A DNA stretch of 64,000 nt from Pollenia angustigena (GCA_930367215.1 OV884056.1:322616709-322680708); one strand, 5' to 3'. Positions 44,379 through 56,112 are shown, numbered from the stretch's first letter. Notes: generated by a model from the letters alone, not told the origin. Numbers and translations: made by a program.

Positions 44379-45112
44379 TTTAACTTCATAAAAATCAATT
44401 CAAAGGTGTTAAATCACACGACCTATAGGTACAAATCTGATCATAGTAGAAATATAGCAAACAGGAAATGTCTGATGCAATAGCTGATTTATTTCTGGTT
44501 GAAACCACATATTGGCCACATCAATATCATTCAATTTCGATGGAAGAAACTTTCATATATGGTCGCGATATCGTGCTCAATTAACAGTCACTGCTAGACC
44601 AGCCTCATTCGAAAAAAAATGTGAGTCAATAATGCTTGTTGCCAGTGGATTTTTCGATAAAATGCCTACACATGCTAAAAAAAATCCGATTTTCCCTACA
44701 CGTTAAAAAAATTTCCTCTTCAAAAAAACCCTACGCATTATTGTCATTGAAATAGAAGAAAAACCACTAGTAATAAAAAATAAATTTGGTTTCAATATGA
44801 ATATTAAAGCTTTGACAAAAAATAAGTACAAAACTTGTTCAACAATACTGTATTAACTCAAATTTTAAAATTTTCAGTAGAAGCAAAACAATTTTTAATT
44901 TAATATGAAAGGCATATGAAAAAGTATTTTTAAACGAAACGTTTCTTTATTAAAAGGTAGGCAAAATAGCTCGATATTCTTACAGTGGGTAAATATGAAT
45001 AATACCTGTCGATTATTTCCTAAATGTGTATAAATAAAAATTTTCAGTTAATTCAATATTGTTGAATAGGTGCGATATGTATGTACTTTTTAAAATTCAA
45101 TTAAGTGATATC
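44379..45112. other. AT-rich spacer
   Basis: Short frames at 44460-44700 are not supported by any motif. Confidence 0.3.
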
Positions 45113-45115
45113 TTA

Positions 45116-45720
45116 TGGCGATTTCTTTTCTGAAAAAAATATGTTACAGTATGTACATGTAACATTTTCTAATGTTACCTATAATCACTGGAAGTGTTAC
45201 ATGTTGTGCAATTTCAATAGAACACAATTAGCTGCTTTTATTTACAACTATTACACTTTCATCATTAATGTACTTCATGAGCGATTTTTAAAGCTATTTA
45301 AGCGGTTTCTGCACGCAATTATGGCTTGGAAACAAATATTGCCATCACTAATGGCTTAAAATAATTTAAATGATTATCATATAAATAGACTTTTTTTTTA
45401 TTTTAATGTGTAAATATATTTATATTTTGTTTTAAAATAATTTTTTTACAAAATTATGAGCTGTATGAATTATGACAAACAAAATAAAACATTGGTTGTA
45501 CAAACAAAGTAGTAAGTACCAAAATTGTAAGACAGGACAGTATGAACACCTTAAGTAAAAGTAAGGGTAAAACATGCAACATGTTTTGCACGTTTTTTAT
45601 CAACATATTCACAAAAGAACTTTAAAATTTTTCCCACAGTTGTATTTTTTGTACAAACGAACACAAAAATATAGAACATGTAACATTAATGCAACATTTT
45701 TCTCAGAAAAGAAATCGCCA
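45116..45720. mobile_element. 605-bp element with TTA target duplication
   Basis: TGGCGATTTCTTTTCTGAAA at 45116 and the inverse TGGCGATTTCTTTTCTGAGA at 45720 match at 19 of 20. TTA flanks both sides (45113-45115, 45721-45723). A TTA duplication is typical of PIF/Harbinger miniature elements. TGTTACA/TGTAACA words recur inside both ends. No transposase is present. Confidence 0.65.
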
Positions 45721-45723
45721 TTA

Positions 45724-46776
45724 GAACAACATACACATACATATTAGAGTCGCCCACTTTTTAATCCATAAACAAATCTGGAAATATATATTTAAGCGAT
45801 TTTAGTGAAAAGACAAATTTTCAACCGTTTTGGACAAGAAAATATCACTAACAAAACGTTTTTTTTTTTTTTGTATTTATTTATAAATAATGCGATATGT
45901 CGAAAAATCCCTACATTTTGGTGATAATAAAAAATCTGTCCGATTTTCCATACGCTTCTATTTTAGTGTCAAAAATACCCACATGATGGGATTTTGCCCT
46001 ACTTCTGGCAACACTGCTTTCAGCTCAAAATCCGAAACAAAAAGCAACAGGTTGTATGTAGTTGCATTTGTTTTTTTACAATTACATGTTAGTTTTCTGA
46101 ACCCAAAAGTGTGGAAGTTTTAGAATTTAAGAACGTCGTCAATGTCAAATGACTGTATGGTAATAGATTAAAGAGAACGTGGACTTATTTCCTTTAATCT
46201 ATTACAAAATAGTCGTGGGCGTATTTTAAATACGCCAAGCACATCCTTTGATCGAAATTTGTATGTGCCGCACAGGGCTCGAAAATAAACCAAACATTTT
46301 TTAACGTCCGTACCGAACCCCACACCCAGAAACCATATCTTCTTTTTCACGAAAGTCACAAACATAATGTCCTATTTTGTTTTTCGTTATAAAACAGAGC
46401 ACCCCTACAAGAATAGTGACGGTCATTTGAGCTATCATATGACCGGCATTGCTGATACAGATATCGGTCATCGCGTAGAACAAAGTTTCTATCATTTTCT
46501 TAAGGCCAACGTGAAAAAAATGACCTAAACTTTTGTGTACGTGTGATTTTGCATCCTTCTTTAACCTATGAATTTTGTGGTAGATAAAACATATATCTGA
46601 GCTGTTTATTCTTATACTCTTTACATATCAGTATACTGATGTATAAACCGGACACAGCTGACTAGTCAGTACTGATGCATATTTAAAATAAAATTCAATA
46701 TTTGTTTGTTTTACAAAATAAATTAAATAAATAAATAATTATTTTTTGTCCTATGAGGTAATTTAAATTTTATAAA
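45724..46776. other. AT-rich stretch with orphan hAT ends
   Basis: TTCTGGCAACACTG ending near 46017 looks like a hAT right end. CAGGGCTCGAAAATAAACC at 46274 resembles the left end of the 1224-1699 family. Neither has a partner. GGCGTATTTTAAATACGCC near 46215 is a small palindrome. No gene is seen. Confidence 0.35.
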
Positions 46777-47025
46777 GCTTTTTTGCAATAGTCCCAACTT
46801 CAATATTTCACTTGGTTTTGCTTAAGTCAACCTTTGGTTAACATTGATGCTATAGATAAGTACATATACTAAGGAATGATCCTATACACTACCAGAATAT
46901 CTTGTAGTTTCATTAGAATCATTCCTAAGTATATGTTTACATCTAAAGCATCAATGTTAACCAAAGGTTGGCTTAAGCAAAAACCAAGTGAAATATTTAA
47001 AGAATGGGAATATTGCAAAAAGGCT
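46777..47025. mobile_element. Fold-back element with about 105-bp arms
   Basis: From AGCTTTTTTGCAATAGTCCC through ATTTCACTTGGTTT, GCTTAAG, ACCTTTGGTTAACATTGATG and ATATACTAAGGAATGAT, the left arm (to about 46880) recurs inverted at about 46916-47025, leaving a loop of roughly 35 bp. Arm identity is high but not perfect. A left-end fragment also sits at 2995-3020. Confidence 0.75.
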
Positions 47026-47033
47026 TAATAAAA

Positions 47034-47092
47034 CAGGGACCGTAACAGTTATTCCTCCTTTCATAAACGTCAGATGATAACAGTTTTTTTAT
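47034..47092. mobile_element. Single end of the 58868-59517 hAT family
   Basis: CAGGGACCGTAACAGTTATT and CATAAACGTCAGATGATAAC match the reverse complement of the right end of the 58868-59517 element. Only this end is present. Confidence 0.65.
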
Positions 47093-47539
47093 TAAATATT
47101 AGACGGTGCTCATAACCAATAGTTTTATTAAAAAGTTATTGGTTTTTGCAAAATGTTTGGCTAGATCAAACACCATTTAACTTAAATATCATTGTACAAT
47201 TCTGCTACATATTGTATCCATTCGAAACGTTTGCCGTGTTTAGTTTTTACTAAAAACTTTTTAGACAATTTGTTAAACCATAAAGAGTGTCTGATTCCCC
47301 ACAATTGTAAAGAGCACACACTAAAGAGGTCACTGTGCGATCAAGAAGTGCTAGATTTGTGTTTTTCGCTACAATTTGCAAAATACTGTAAAATACAAAA
47401 AAAAAAGACTTAATTTTATTTAAAAACTAATTTTTATGATAACATACCTCTGAATATCGTATAACCAACTCTGGCTTCTTACAATGCAACCAAATCAAGT
47501 TGACTGGCAAGCAGGTGGAAGAATTAACACGGAAAAATG
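47093..47539. other. AT-rich spacer
   Basis: No supported gene; a 73-codon frame at 47192-47413 has no recognisable motif. Confidence 0.3.
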
Positions 47540-47985
47540 TTTTCGCCTCTAAGCATAATATGACGATTATCCAACTGAACATCGGGATGAGCCTCTTCAT
47601 TGAGAATACTTTCAGCACCGCCAGCAGGATCCAAACCAATTAATTCCCAGTAAACTACATGCAATTCGTGTCCACCTGGTGCATACAACAAATAAATGAG
47701 TTTCTACAATATTGTTCACGAAACGAAACTTACCGATTTGCCTTCTGGCACAGGTTTTAGTGTACCAAACATTGTAAAAATCCGTAATGTAAATAAAAAA
47801 TTAAACCTTTGCCTTGACGTCTTAAACGATGTGCCCATCCATGGATTTTAACGTTTCTGTTAATTTTCGACACATTCAAATATGCAGCTGGCCAACTGGG
47901 ATCTTCGGATATGAGTCTTTTTGGCTTCATCCAAATTTTGTTTAGGCTTTTCCGCATCTTCAGCTTCGCGTTTTTCTTTTTCGCA
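47540..47985 (-). pseudogene. AsnRS: Cytosolic asparaginyl-tRNA synthetase pseudogene fragment
   Basis: Asparaginyl-tRNA synthetase charges tRNA-Asn in the cytosol. On the minus strand, an E/K-rich stretch (EKEKREAEDAEKPKQNLDEA) precedes, after a frameshift, SEDPSWPAAYLN and VKIHGWAHRLRRQGKGLIF. That is the N-terminal end of the anticodon-binding fold, where the animal enzyme reads VHRLRRQGK. After FLQC a stretch of about 30 codons is missing and the sequence resumes FGTLKPVPEGKS. A consensus donor (GTAAGT, from 47733) opens a 51-nt intron whose acceptor reads AT rather than AG. The next exon reads APGGHELHVVYWELIGLDPA, GGAESILNEEAHPDVQLDNR and HIMLRGEN, ending near 47540. The intron shows a DNA-level duplication, not a processed copy. 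Deletion, frameshift and lost acceptor make it non-functional; the catalytic domain is absent. Confidence 0.85.
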
Positions 47986-49262
47986 TTTTTATAACTTACT
48001 TACCCAAATTATTAAAATATTTTGCAGTATTTTCACAAATACTAGCCAGTAAAGCGTATGTATAACTAAAATTAAAAAAAAATTGGCATTTTTGTGGTGT
48101 TTTCAGTTGTTCTACTCTAACATATATGTTAGAGTGGTACAACTAATGTAACATTTTTGCAAGTGTGCTAGTAAAAATTTTTTTTTTTTAGTTTCGGCCA
48201 TCCATTTCTTGTAGGGACTTGTAGTGATTCTGTAGAAATACATTATATTTTAAAGCTCTTTAGTGTTTTTTTTTTTACATATGTACCTACATTGATGAAG
48301 GAATGATCAAACAAAAAATTTTAGCAACGCTTCTTACTAGTATTGTTGTTGTTGCTTGGCAGTTTGCACGACCTACAGCACGAATAGCCTGTGCGTATAT
48401 TGTATACATATTTTGTTTTTGTAAAATTTGTACGTCAGTGTCAATCGTATGCAGAAAAATACGATAGTTTACTCGATACGATAGCTTACTTGATATCGAA
48501 TGCGGTAATTAGGCCCCTGCATTCAATTTAAATAGTTGCATACAACAATTGTCGCACTAAAATTTAAAAAATTTTACTTTGAATGTGCATGGTTTTTGCA
48601 TTTTTTTTTGAGGAATGCATAAGCCAATAACATCAAACAAAATTAAATTTTGTCAATAACTGTATAATTATTGACTTTAATCATGAAAAAACAAGTGTAT
48701 AATTTTAAGTTTAGCGCAACATTTTTTAGTTGCACTCAAATGAGTGGAGAAAAAAAGTTGTAATAAACTTGATTGCTTTTTTTTAAATCAAATTTTTTTT
48801 TTGAGTGCAAAATTTTTCAACATCACTATCACTTTTTTCACAATCACTAACTGTGAGTTGAAACTGCAAAATGAGTGCACTACCCAAATCTATGTAAGAA
48901 ACCCAACCTTATACCGTAAAACCGGGACATTCTTGTAAGGGTTGCAAAAACTACAAATAACCTTCCAATACAGAACAAAAATGTTGCCTATACATTTAGT
49001 ACTTGAAAATTATCTCTTGCAATCTGCGAAAATTGGTTATGTTTATTTGTATGTGGTATGTGACGTACACATACAAAGAATAGGGTTTGTAAGTTGTTGC
49101 AATATCAACAAAAAAATTAACATACAAAATATATCGTATTTCGTAAAAAAAATATAATGTAGGAATGTTTTTGTTCCCACTGTAATTGCGGCGTGATTTT
49201 TTTTATTCCCTTATTCTTTCTCTTTCCACTATACTGAAGCATTTGTTTTTTGGTTTTACAAG
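47986..49262. other. AT-rich stretch with fragments of two hAT families
   Basis: About 48320-48430 matches the interior of the 1224/56962 family (CAGCACGA...CTGTGCGTATATTGT). About 48434-48519 matches the right end of the 719-955 family, ending GCCCCTG. The remainder has no recognisable feature. Confidence 0.45.
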
Positions 49263-50342
49263 CAGGCCTGCCATTTTTGCCGATTTAGCGGCATTTTGCC
49301 GATTTTTTGCCCCTTAATTATCAAAGTGCCGATTTGCCGATTTTTGCTCCAAAAATGCCGATTTTTTGACTAACACGTAAAAGGCGATTACTTTTTGTTT
49401 GTTTGATAATAATACACTAACTTTAAGCGATACTGAAACAGTTGTAACATTGAAAAGAGACAACTGTTATTAAGTCAGCGCTTCTACTAAAGAAAAAGGG
49501 GTTAGTTTTATTCAATATTAAATGCAGTGTTTGTAATGTGTGTTGGGTTAATACATTTTTATTTGAAAAATATTCCACTATGAAGAATTAAAACCAAAGT
49601 TAAAAGAGAAATAATTTTTAAACATAAAATAATTCAGTTAAAATTTCTTTTTCTATTAGGAAAATATACAACACTTTATATTTGTGCTTGAAAATTTATA
49701 TTCACTATCAATGAATATAATTTAAATAATAATTACTGTGATAATTAATTTTTTTTTAAGATTATAACGTAATTGAGGACGATGTTAGTACATAAATTAA
49801 ATAGCCAATTCTTATGTAAGGAAAATTAAATACATTTGCAAACTTTTTGGCAAAAAATTTCAGATATATAACGTGAACATATTATGGCAGCATTTGGTAC
49901 AATTTTTGGTCCTTCCACATTCTTCCGCAAATGTGGAAAGAATTTTTTAATGTAACAGAGTTTTGATGTTCACTGGAAAATTTATCTTTGCAAGTTATTC
50001 GTTTTTTAAAGATTATTTAAATATTAATAATTTAAACTCAAATATTTGTATATGGAATATACTTAATTATAAAAAAGTTAAAAAAAAAACAACTTTATAT
50101 TGAACTACAATTTCTTTGTAAAACGTTTATTTTGATTGATTCTTTTGAAATTTCATATGTTATAAACATTAGATAATTCTGAATTGTTCTTATTTGTAAG
50201 TAAGCATATGTTTTATTGTATTTAAAATAGGTATTTTTAATTTGCCGATTTTTTGCCGATTCTTTTATATTAAAGTGCCGATAATGCCGATTTTTTTTTT
50301 TTTAATATGCCGATTTTTTATCAAAATTATCTGGCACCCCTG
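49263..50342. mobile_element. 1.08-kb hAT-like element with GCCGATTTTT arrays
   Basis: The left end CAGGCCTGCCA and inverted right end CAGGGGTGCCA agree at 9 of 11. The 8-bp duplication TTTACAAG is perfect (49255-49262, 50343-50350) and fits nTnnnnAn. TGCCGATTTTT recurs at least five times in the left 130 bp and four times, mostly in the same orientation, near the right end. There is no transposase. Confidence 0.88.
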
Positions 50343-50446
50343 TTTACAAGTTGCACACAGTATTTATTTGTGACAGCGACACTACAGTAATTTGAAAAAA
50401 TTTTAATAATTTGAATGTTGGTTCAAATGGAATTGTGCAAGCCCTT

Positions 50447-50801
50447 AAGCCTAGATTACACTATCTCACAAGTCTTACGTATTCCATAATACTTTGTGAG
50501 ATAGAAATCTAATGAGTTTTGTTGCGACTGTCAAAAAATCTAACGTAACATGACAGTTTGTGTTCAGACCATCACACAAAGTATAAACACTCACACATGA
50601 AATAAAATGCAACCCTGATCCAATGAAAAGTATTATTGTTTAGAAATTTTTCAAAAAACGATGAAGTCGTATGGGATGTCAAACTTTTTTCTTAATACTT
50701 GTCAATTTCGTGACACATTGCATTCACACTATCACACTTTGTCATATTACTTGCGATTATGACATGTATTAATACAAAGTATAATAGTGTAATCTAGCCT
50801 T
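50447..50801. mobile_element. Inverted-repeat element with AAGNCTAGATTACACTAT ends
   Basis: AAGCCTAGATTACACTAT (50447-50464) recurs inverted at 50784-50801, 17 of 18. ACTTTGTGAGATAG, CACACAAAGTATAA and CACACTTTGTCAT words repeat inside. No clear duplication. Confidence 0.6.
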
Positions 50802-51849
50802 TAGTGAGATCATGTGTAAACTATTTTTTGTATTATTTGTTTATTGTATTGAATATTAATTTTTTTGTGTTCAAATTATAAAAACTACGTATTTGTATTT
50901 CAAATCATATAAGTATGTAATTCTTAAATGAATTTTCTTTGTAGATATCGATGGTTTTCTTCCGACACCACGTAACTCGATTTTTTCCGATTTTTTGTTT
51001 TGATCGGAAAAGTAATCAATAAATACCGCCTTACAATTCTCAATTTTTTTGTTTGGCGGAATATCGGAATTTTTCTCAATTCTTGGATTTTAAAAGAATG
51101 TATAGCAAAAAGTTTCAAATATTTGGTAAAAAAAAATGTATTTTGTTTCTCCCGAAAAGTAGTTGTTTTTTTTTAGTTACGAGGTTGCGGAAGAAAACCA
51201 TCGATATGTTCTAAGTTTTGCGTCGCAATAGCAACAAATTATTTTTAATTTTTATTTCGTTGTTACAGTTAACTTTTGTTTTTAAAAACAATTCTATTAT
51301 CAAATATTTTTTTGGTTCAAAAGATCAACAAGTTAATAAGAAAACAAATAAATGGATTATATGTTTTAAAGTTCTCAATAGAAATTTAAGTGTTTTTTAC
51401 TTTAATAAGTTTAATCTTACGTACGTAAATTTATCTAATAGACTTAATTGCAAGTCAACAGTTAAGCACTTAAAAAGGTTTTTTTCCGTTATTTAATAAT
51501 ATGGAAGTAGCTATTAACGAACAATAATATCACTAATAACAATATTATTAACATATTTAAACAACAATGTTAGCAACTTTTTATTTCCGCCCTAAATACT
51601 TTGTTATGTTTTGTTTAAAATACCCTAAGAATTTATCCAGCTTTTACTTTTCCTTTGGTAGCATAAAATTAAAAGTATTTTTTTTTTATTGTCTAATTAA
51701 TTGCGGATTGATAATTTTTTCTTCCTTTCCTTAAATTGATTAAAGGAAATTTAAATTAAACAAGTGGGTGGAGAGAGAATGATTTGCGCGACTGAAGAGG
51801 AAATATATTGAAGAACATCTTTGTGGGACTCGCGTCTTTAGTTGTTTTA
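50802..51849. other. AT-rich stretch, no gene seen
   Basis: A palindromic pair, ATCGATGGTTTTCTTCC (50947) and GGAAGAAAACCATCGAT (51189), encloses about 225 bp and may mark another old miniature element. Confidence 0.4.
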
Positions 51850-52520
51850 TCCAAACTAATTTCACCACAAGATTATTATTTGCTGCGGTTAAGGGCTGGC
51901 TTAGCTAATTTTCGAGAATGGGCTTTATATGGGGCTTATGGTATGCTAAATTATAAATTGATCAATACAAGATTTTATTCCATACAATACAAGATATTAT
52001 CAAACTGTAATGGACTTAATTTTACAACAATATTGTTGTTGTTCTATTTACTGTGCTGCGTTGCGTTTTCCGGGAATGGGTTTTTTATGGGGCGTATTAT
52101 AAATTATGACTTGATTACGATTCTTATAAAACTGAATTATATAAAATTACAGTGCAAAAGCATTATTCGTTACGCCTTTAGTCATACTAAAATGATTTCC
52201 GAGAGTGGTTCTTATACATATATGACCTCAGACATGTATGTACAAATAAGAAATTCACACTGTGTGGCATTACCAGCAATTTAAACTTAATTTATCTCAG
52301 GTTTTCCCTTTTGTTTTGAGGTTATTCCACATTTGGGGGCTATGAATTTTTTTCCTATTAAACTGACACTGCTGGATTTTAATACTAAACTGCTAGAAAC
52401 TAAAAAAAAAACAATTTGATACCCAAATTGTTCTTTTCTTTTGCGTTGTTTGAAAATTTGAAAGAGAATTATTCAAGGACCCAGAATATTCATATTTATA
52501 CTTTATGGGGCCATATGCCC
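51850..52520. repeat. Dispersed fly repeat with two internal units
   Basis: TTTTCGAGAATGGGCTTTAT, ATGGGGCTTATGG (51912) and TTTTCCGGGAATGGGTTTTT, ATGGGGCGTATT (52067) mark two units about 155 bp apart. GGACCCAGAATATT and a PyA-rich edge near 52480 also fit the family. An open frame of 158 codons across it is a by-product. Confidence 0.55.
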
Positions 52521-53790
52521 GAAGTCGTCTTTATTTATGTTTCACATTGTAATGCAATCCACATTTAAAAATAACGTTTAAAAGCAAGTGAAAAATAAAT
52601 GAATTTCTCAATATGAAAATATTAATTTTCTCTTTTCGTTGGGAGTTTTGTTTTCCAAAAGTTTGTTGTTTGAGAAATGGTTTGATTTCAAATAATTTTC
52701 AATTTGAAATCATATGATGGTGCAAGTTAAAAGGTATGAGTGTATTAAGCTTATCGAACTAGCACTTGCATGTGTAAAGGCCAACAAAAGACCCAACAAA
52801 CACGGAGGTTTGACGTTCTTATTTTAATTAATTTTTTATTCACAAATAATTTATATTTTTTCACAAGAAATTAAGGGTTTCTAAAGGCGGATTAAACTCA
52901 CCTAATACACATGTAATATTTTTTAATTGTAAAACAGATTTTACTTAAATCGCCATAGTAAAATAGTGCTGCCAAGTTTATTTTTGATTTGAGAATAACA
53001 TTAAATAACAATTTGATATCAAATTTATATAACGTTGTGTATGTCAGACGTTATTAATTATCAATTTGAATTCAAATGTTAAAACCAAACATTTGAAAAT
53101 GGTTTAAGAACAATGCTTGATATCAAATGACAAATTTATTTTATATTAACGGTTTGAAATCGGGTTTGTTGGGGAGAGTGTCCTCATAGAAATGTAGAAA
53201 ATGATTATGAGTGAAATTAAGAGCCACTTGAGATTATATGATGGTCATTATTTCTAAGATTTAGTCTAACATCCCCTTTTTACCCAAAATTCGTTGATAT
53301 ACAATAGTTTCAATATTTGGACTTTCATATGTATTTGGTATCTTTTATTTTTACATGTAATATTTAAAAAAAAAAATTAAGAAATTTTACAAAGAGGAAT
53401 CCTTATTTTTCCAATTTAAAAATTTTTTATAAGTAAATCTCAGAACATTAATTGATTTTATTTCCGGAGTGTTTTTTTTTAATCCGATTAATCATCGCTG
53501 TGGAAAAGAATTAGAGAATCACATTTTTAATTGAAAAATCAGGTTTTTATTTTTCGAATTAATTTTAGTTAAATCGAATTCACAGTTTTAGAGAGAATAA
53601 TTTTTTGCTATTTTAGACTTTATTAACAAGTCAAAAAAATATTTAAAATTACTTTAATGTAACTTAATTATAAATGCATTCGAATAAAGAAAAACTTCCG
53701 TTTAAATAGAAATTAATTGTCAAATGAGAAACCTTGAAATCTATTAAAAGAAATTTGGCACACATTTTGCTTTACATAATTGTCTAATAA
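52521..53790. other. AT-rich stretch with one inverted-repeat pair
   Basis: CCCAACAAAC (52792-52801) recurs inverted at 53164-53173, enclosing about 360 bp rich in ATTTGAAAT/ATTTCAAAT-like words. No target duplication or gene was found. Confidence 0.4.
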
Positions 53791-54721
53791 TAGGTCTGTC
53801 TGCGTACACATATTTTGCGCAAAATGTTGCAAAATCTTGCAAAATGTTGTCTGCGTACTCCATATCTCTTGCAGCGAGATAGCCAAAAAGAGAATTTTTT
53901 GACAGTTGGAAGTTAGAGAACTTGCAAAATGTTACTGGAGAAATTTCCGCTTGCAAGATTTTGCAAATAGTTTGAACAGCTGTTTGAATCAAATAGTTTT
54001 TGTGAAATCAATATAAAAATTTAAATTTAACAATGGCAGAGGTAAGTAATTAGAATTGTGTTGATTTTTAACGTTTATAATAAATTATAATATACAAAAC
54101 ATTTTACTTCATGCTAGAAAAATCCAAATATACAGTGCGACCGTGGCGTAAGTGGAGTGGAGATGGCAGAACCGATAGAACCAGCAGAACTTTGTGGGAC
54201 AATTTTGCAATTGAAGAGGCGAGTATTTGGAATTGTGTTCCTGGCGAGCACTTTACATCCAAATTATTTTTCTCCGTTGTCAAGCTGTTGGAGGGCACTG
54301 TAATGGGTATTTCATTATTTTTTTCCATTGTAAGCCGGCACTATGTTGGGCAATGTAAGCAAAAGAAGTTTTATAAAAAACCCGACAAATAAAACTAAAA
54401 ACTAAGAAGAAATTAAATTTACCAAACTAATAACAGTGTAATAAACACGTTTTTTAATTTACAAAACTTTTTAAGCTTCACTTTAATTAACAAATTTTGA
54501 ATTTACCCCGAGAATTCAATTTTGCGTAAACATATGCTTAAATTCTTTTGCTTTGTTATTTCAATTGTTTACACACCGATCAGCTGTTTTCTTGCAAAAT
54601 TTCACTGGATACTGTCTGCGTACTTTTTTAGATTTTTTCAGCCGATAGAGTAATATTGGTCTTACTCTCCCAAAAAAATTTACTGAGTATTTGCTACTGG
54701 AAAAGTACCCAGACAGACCTA
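53791..54721. mobile_element. Inverted-repeat block enclosing a spliced mini-ORF
   Basis: TAGGTCTGTCTGCGTAC (53791-53807) recurs inverted at 54705-54721 with one mismatch in 17. CTTGCAAAAT/ATTTTGCAAG words are repeated near both ends, and GTCTGCGTACT recurs internally on both sides. No clear target duplication was found. The sequence between contains an ATG, a consensus intron and open frames. Confidence 0.55.
54033..54303 (+). CDS. Putative two-exon small gene inside an inverted-repeat block
   Basis: Exon 1 (54033-54041) is ATGGCAGAG, preceded by a CAACAATG-like context and followed by a consensus donor GTAAGT. The acceptor ATGCTAG ends at 54117, giving a 76-nt intron. Exon 2 (54118-54303) continues in phase for 61 codons: KNPNIQCDRGVSGVEMAEPI, then EPAELCGTILQLKRRVFGIV, ending at TAA; total 64 residues. 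A second overlapping frame in exon 2 is also open to 54392, and its C-terminal part (GTVMGISLFFSIVSRH) is membrane-like, so a frameshift is possible. No family was recognised. A possible later exon lies at 54772. Confidence 0.4.
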
Positions 54722-54771
54722 TTTTAAACGTAATGGTAAAATATCGCTGCTTTTTCTTAATGTATACCACA

Positions 54772-54831
54772 GGCTCTACACAATGGCCAGTATTGCCAGA
54801 AGTGGAAGAAAATCCTGAAATAGTAGCTTAA
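54772..54831 (+). CDS. Possible short terminal exon
   Basis: After a pyrimidine-rich stretch and the acceptor ATACCACAG (to 54771), a frame reads STQWPVLPEVEENPEIVA and stops at TAA; an AATAAA lies about 50 nt downstream (near 54875). It could be the last exon of the small gene upstream or of an unseen host gene. The word CAGTATTGCCAGAAGTGG inside resembles hAT ends, so a transposon origin is also possible. Confidence 0.25.
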   Translation, partial: GSTQWPVLPEVEENPEIVA

Positions 54832-55069
54832 GTACTTTAGTAATTCTGTGTCCGTTTCAATAATTTCTTTCAAATAAAGCAATGTTTGTAAGTTTGCTAA
54901 TTAATTTTTTCAATTCTTGAATGAAATAACTGTTGAATAAAAACTATATGAACAATACTATTTATTATAAAAAAGCAATTCCAAAAATATTTGTCAATTT
55001 ATATAAGTTCTAGTTCACACACCTCAATTTTGAGTTTTCAGGAGAGAGTGGAAAAAAGAATGAAACAGG

Positions 55070-56112
55070 CACTGTTGCCAATTTGACGGTTTTACCGCGA
55101 TTCTAGCGGTTTTTATGTGCCTATCGCGGCAAAATTTCCGTTTTGACGGTTAGCGGGAAATCTAGCGGTTTTTTAAGTATCAATAGAATATAAAATTTGT
55201 GTTCTAGGAACTTGAAAATTTAAAATTTTTTCATGAAATAAGAGATTTAAAGTATGTATTTTTTTTTTTTTTTTATTAAAATTATAAAGTAAGAAGAAAA
55301 AAATTTTGTTTTTTCGAAATTGAATTCTCTTCTGCTATAAAAACATTTTACAACATTTTTTTTTTTTATTAATTTTTTAATAAGGATTACCTGGAATTCT
55401 GTCAAATTATGTTCAGTTTACAAAAATAATTCGTAGTTTTATGGTTGATTATGCTAATAACACTGGTCGCAAAATTAAAAAAAGGCGGCAGCAACAACGT
55501 TCTTATGTGATTTTAACTGCCTTTAGCGTGCTGAATACAAATCTTTTCACAGATTGATTCTATTACGTCTAGTTGTTTATGGGCTTGACTAATATTTCGC
55601 CCGAAATAAGGTGGCTATGCTTTAAAGGGAATTTTATTCCAAGTCATATGCTAGTAATTTAATCCAAATCGGACAAATTCGACGAAATATTAGTCATTTT
55701 CATTATATAATCATTAGTAAATTTTGTTCTCAACATTAGATCAAAATCGGAGAAATAATTTTCCAGTTATGATGAAATATATTAGCATCACCAGCCCAAA
55801 ATAAAAAACTAGAAAGACTTTATACATATATTTTACCAACTTTTGGGCACTTTTTTAAAAGAAACATTCTTGTACGTTCCCGGGACCAAAAAAGCCAGGG
55901 AAATCAAAAACCTTACTATATAATTTTAATAAAAAGTCGTATTCCTTTAAAAAAAAGCACCCTATATCTTGATTTGTATATACATTTTGCAAAATATTGA
56001 GATTTTAGCGATATTTTAACACATTTTACGCTAAATAAAAAAATTAAACGGCTTCTAGCGGTTTTTGAAGTACGATTTGGCGGTAAGTTTTCAAAAAAAG
56101 TTGGCAACAATG
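55070..56112. mobile_element. 1.04-kb hAT-like element with AGCGGTTTTT words
   Basis: The ends CACTGTTGCCAA and, inverted, CATTGTTGCCAA agree at 11 of 12. The 8-bp duplication GAAACAGG is perfect (55062-55069, 56113-56120), although it does not fit nTnnnnAn. CTAGCGGTTTTT, CGCGG and GACGGTTTT words recur near both ends. No transposase. Confidence 0.88.

Noticed and set aside
51808..52284. 158-codon open frame, one of the longest outside transposons
   Set aside because: It lies in two tandem units of the dispersed fly repeat; the peptide shows no domain and the DNA words recur in non-coding copies.
53744..53992. 82-codon minus-strand frame
   Set aside because: It is made largely of the TTGCAAAAT subterminal words of the 53791-54721 block.
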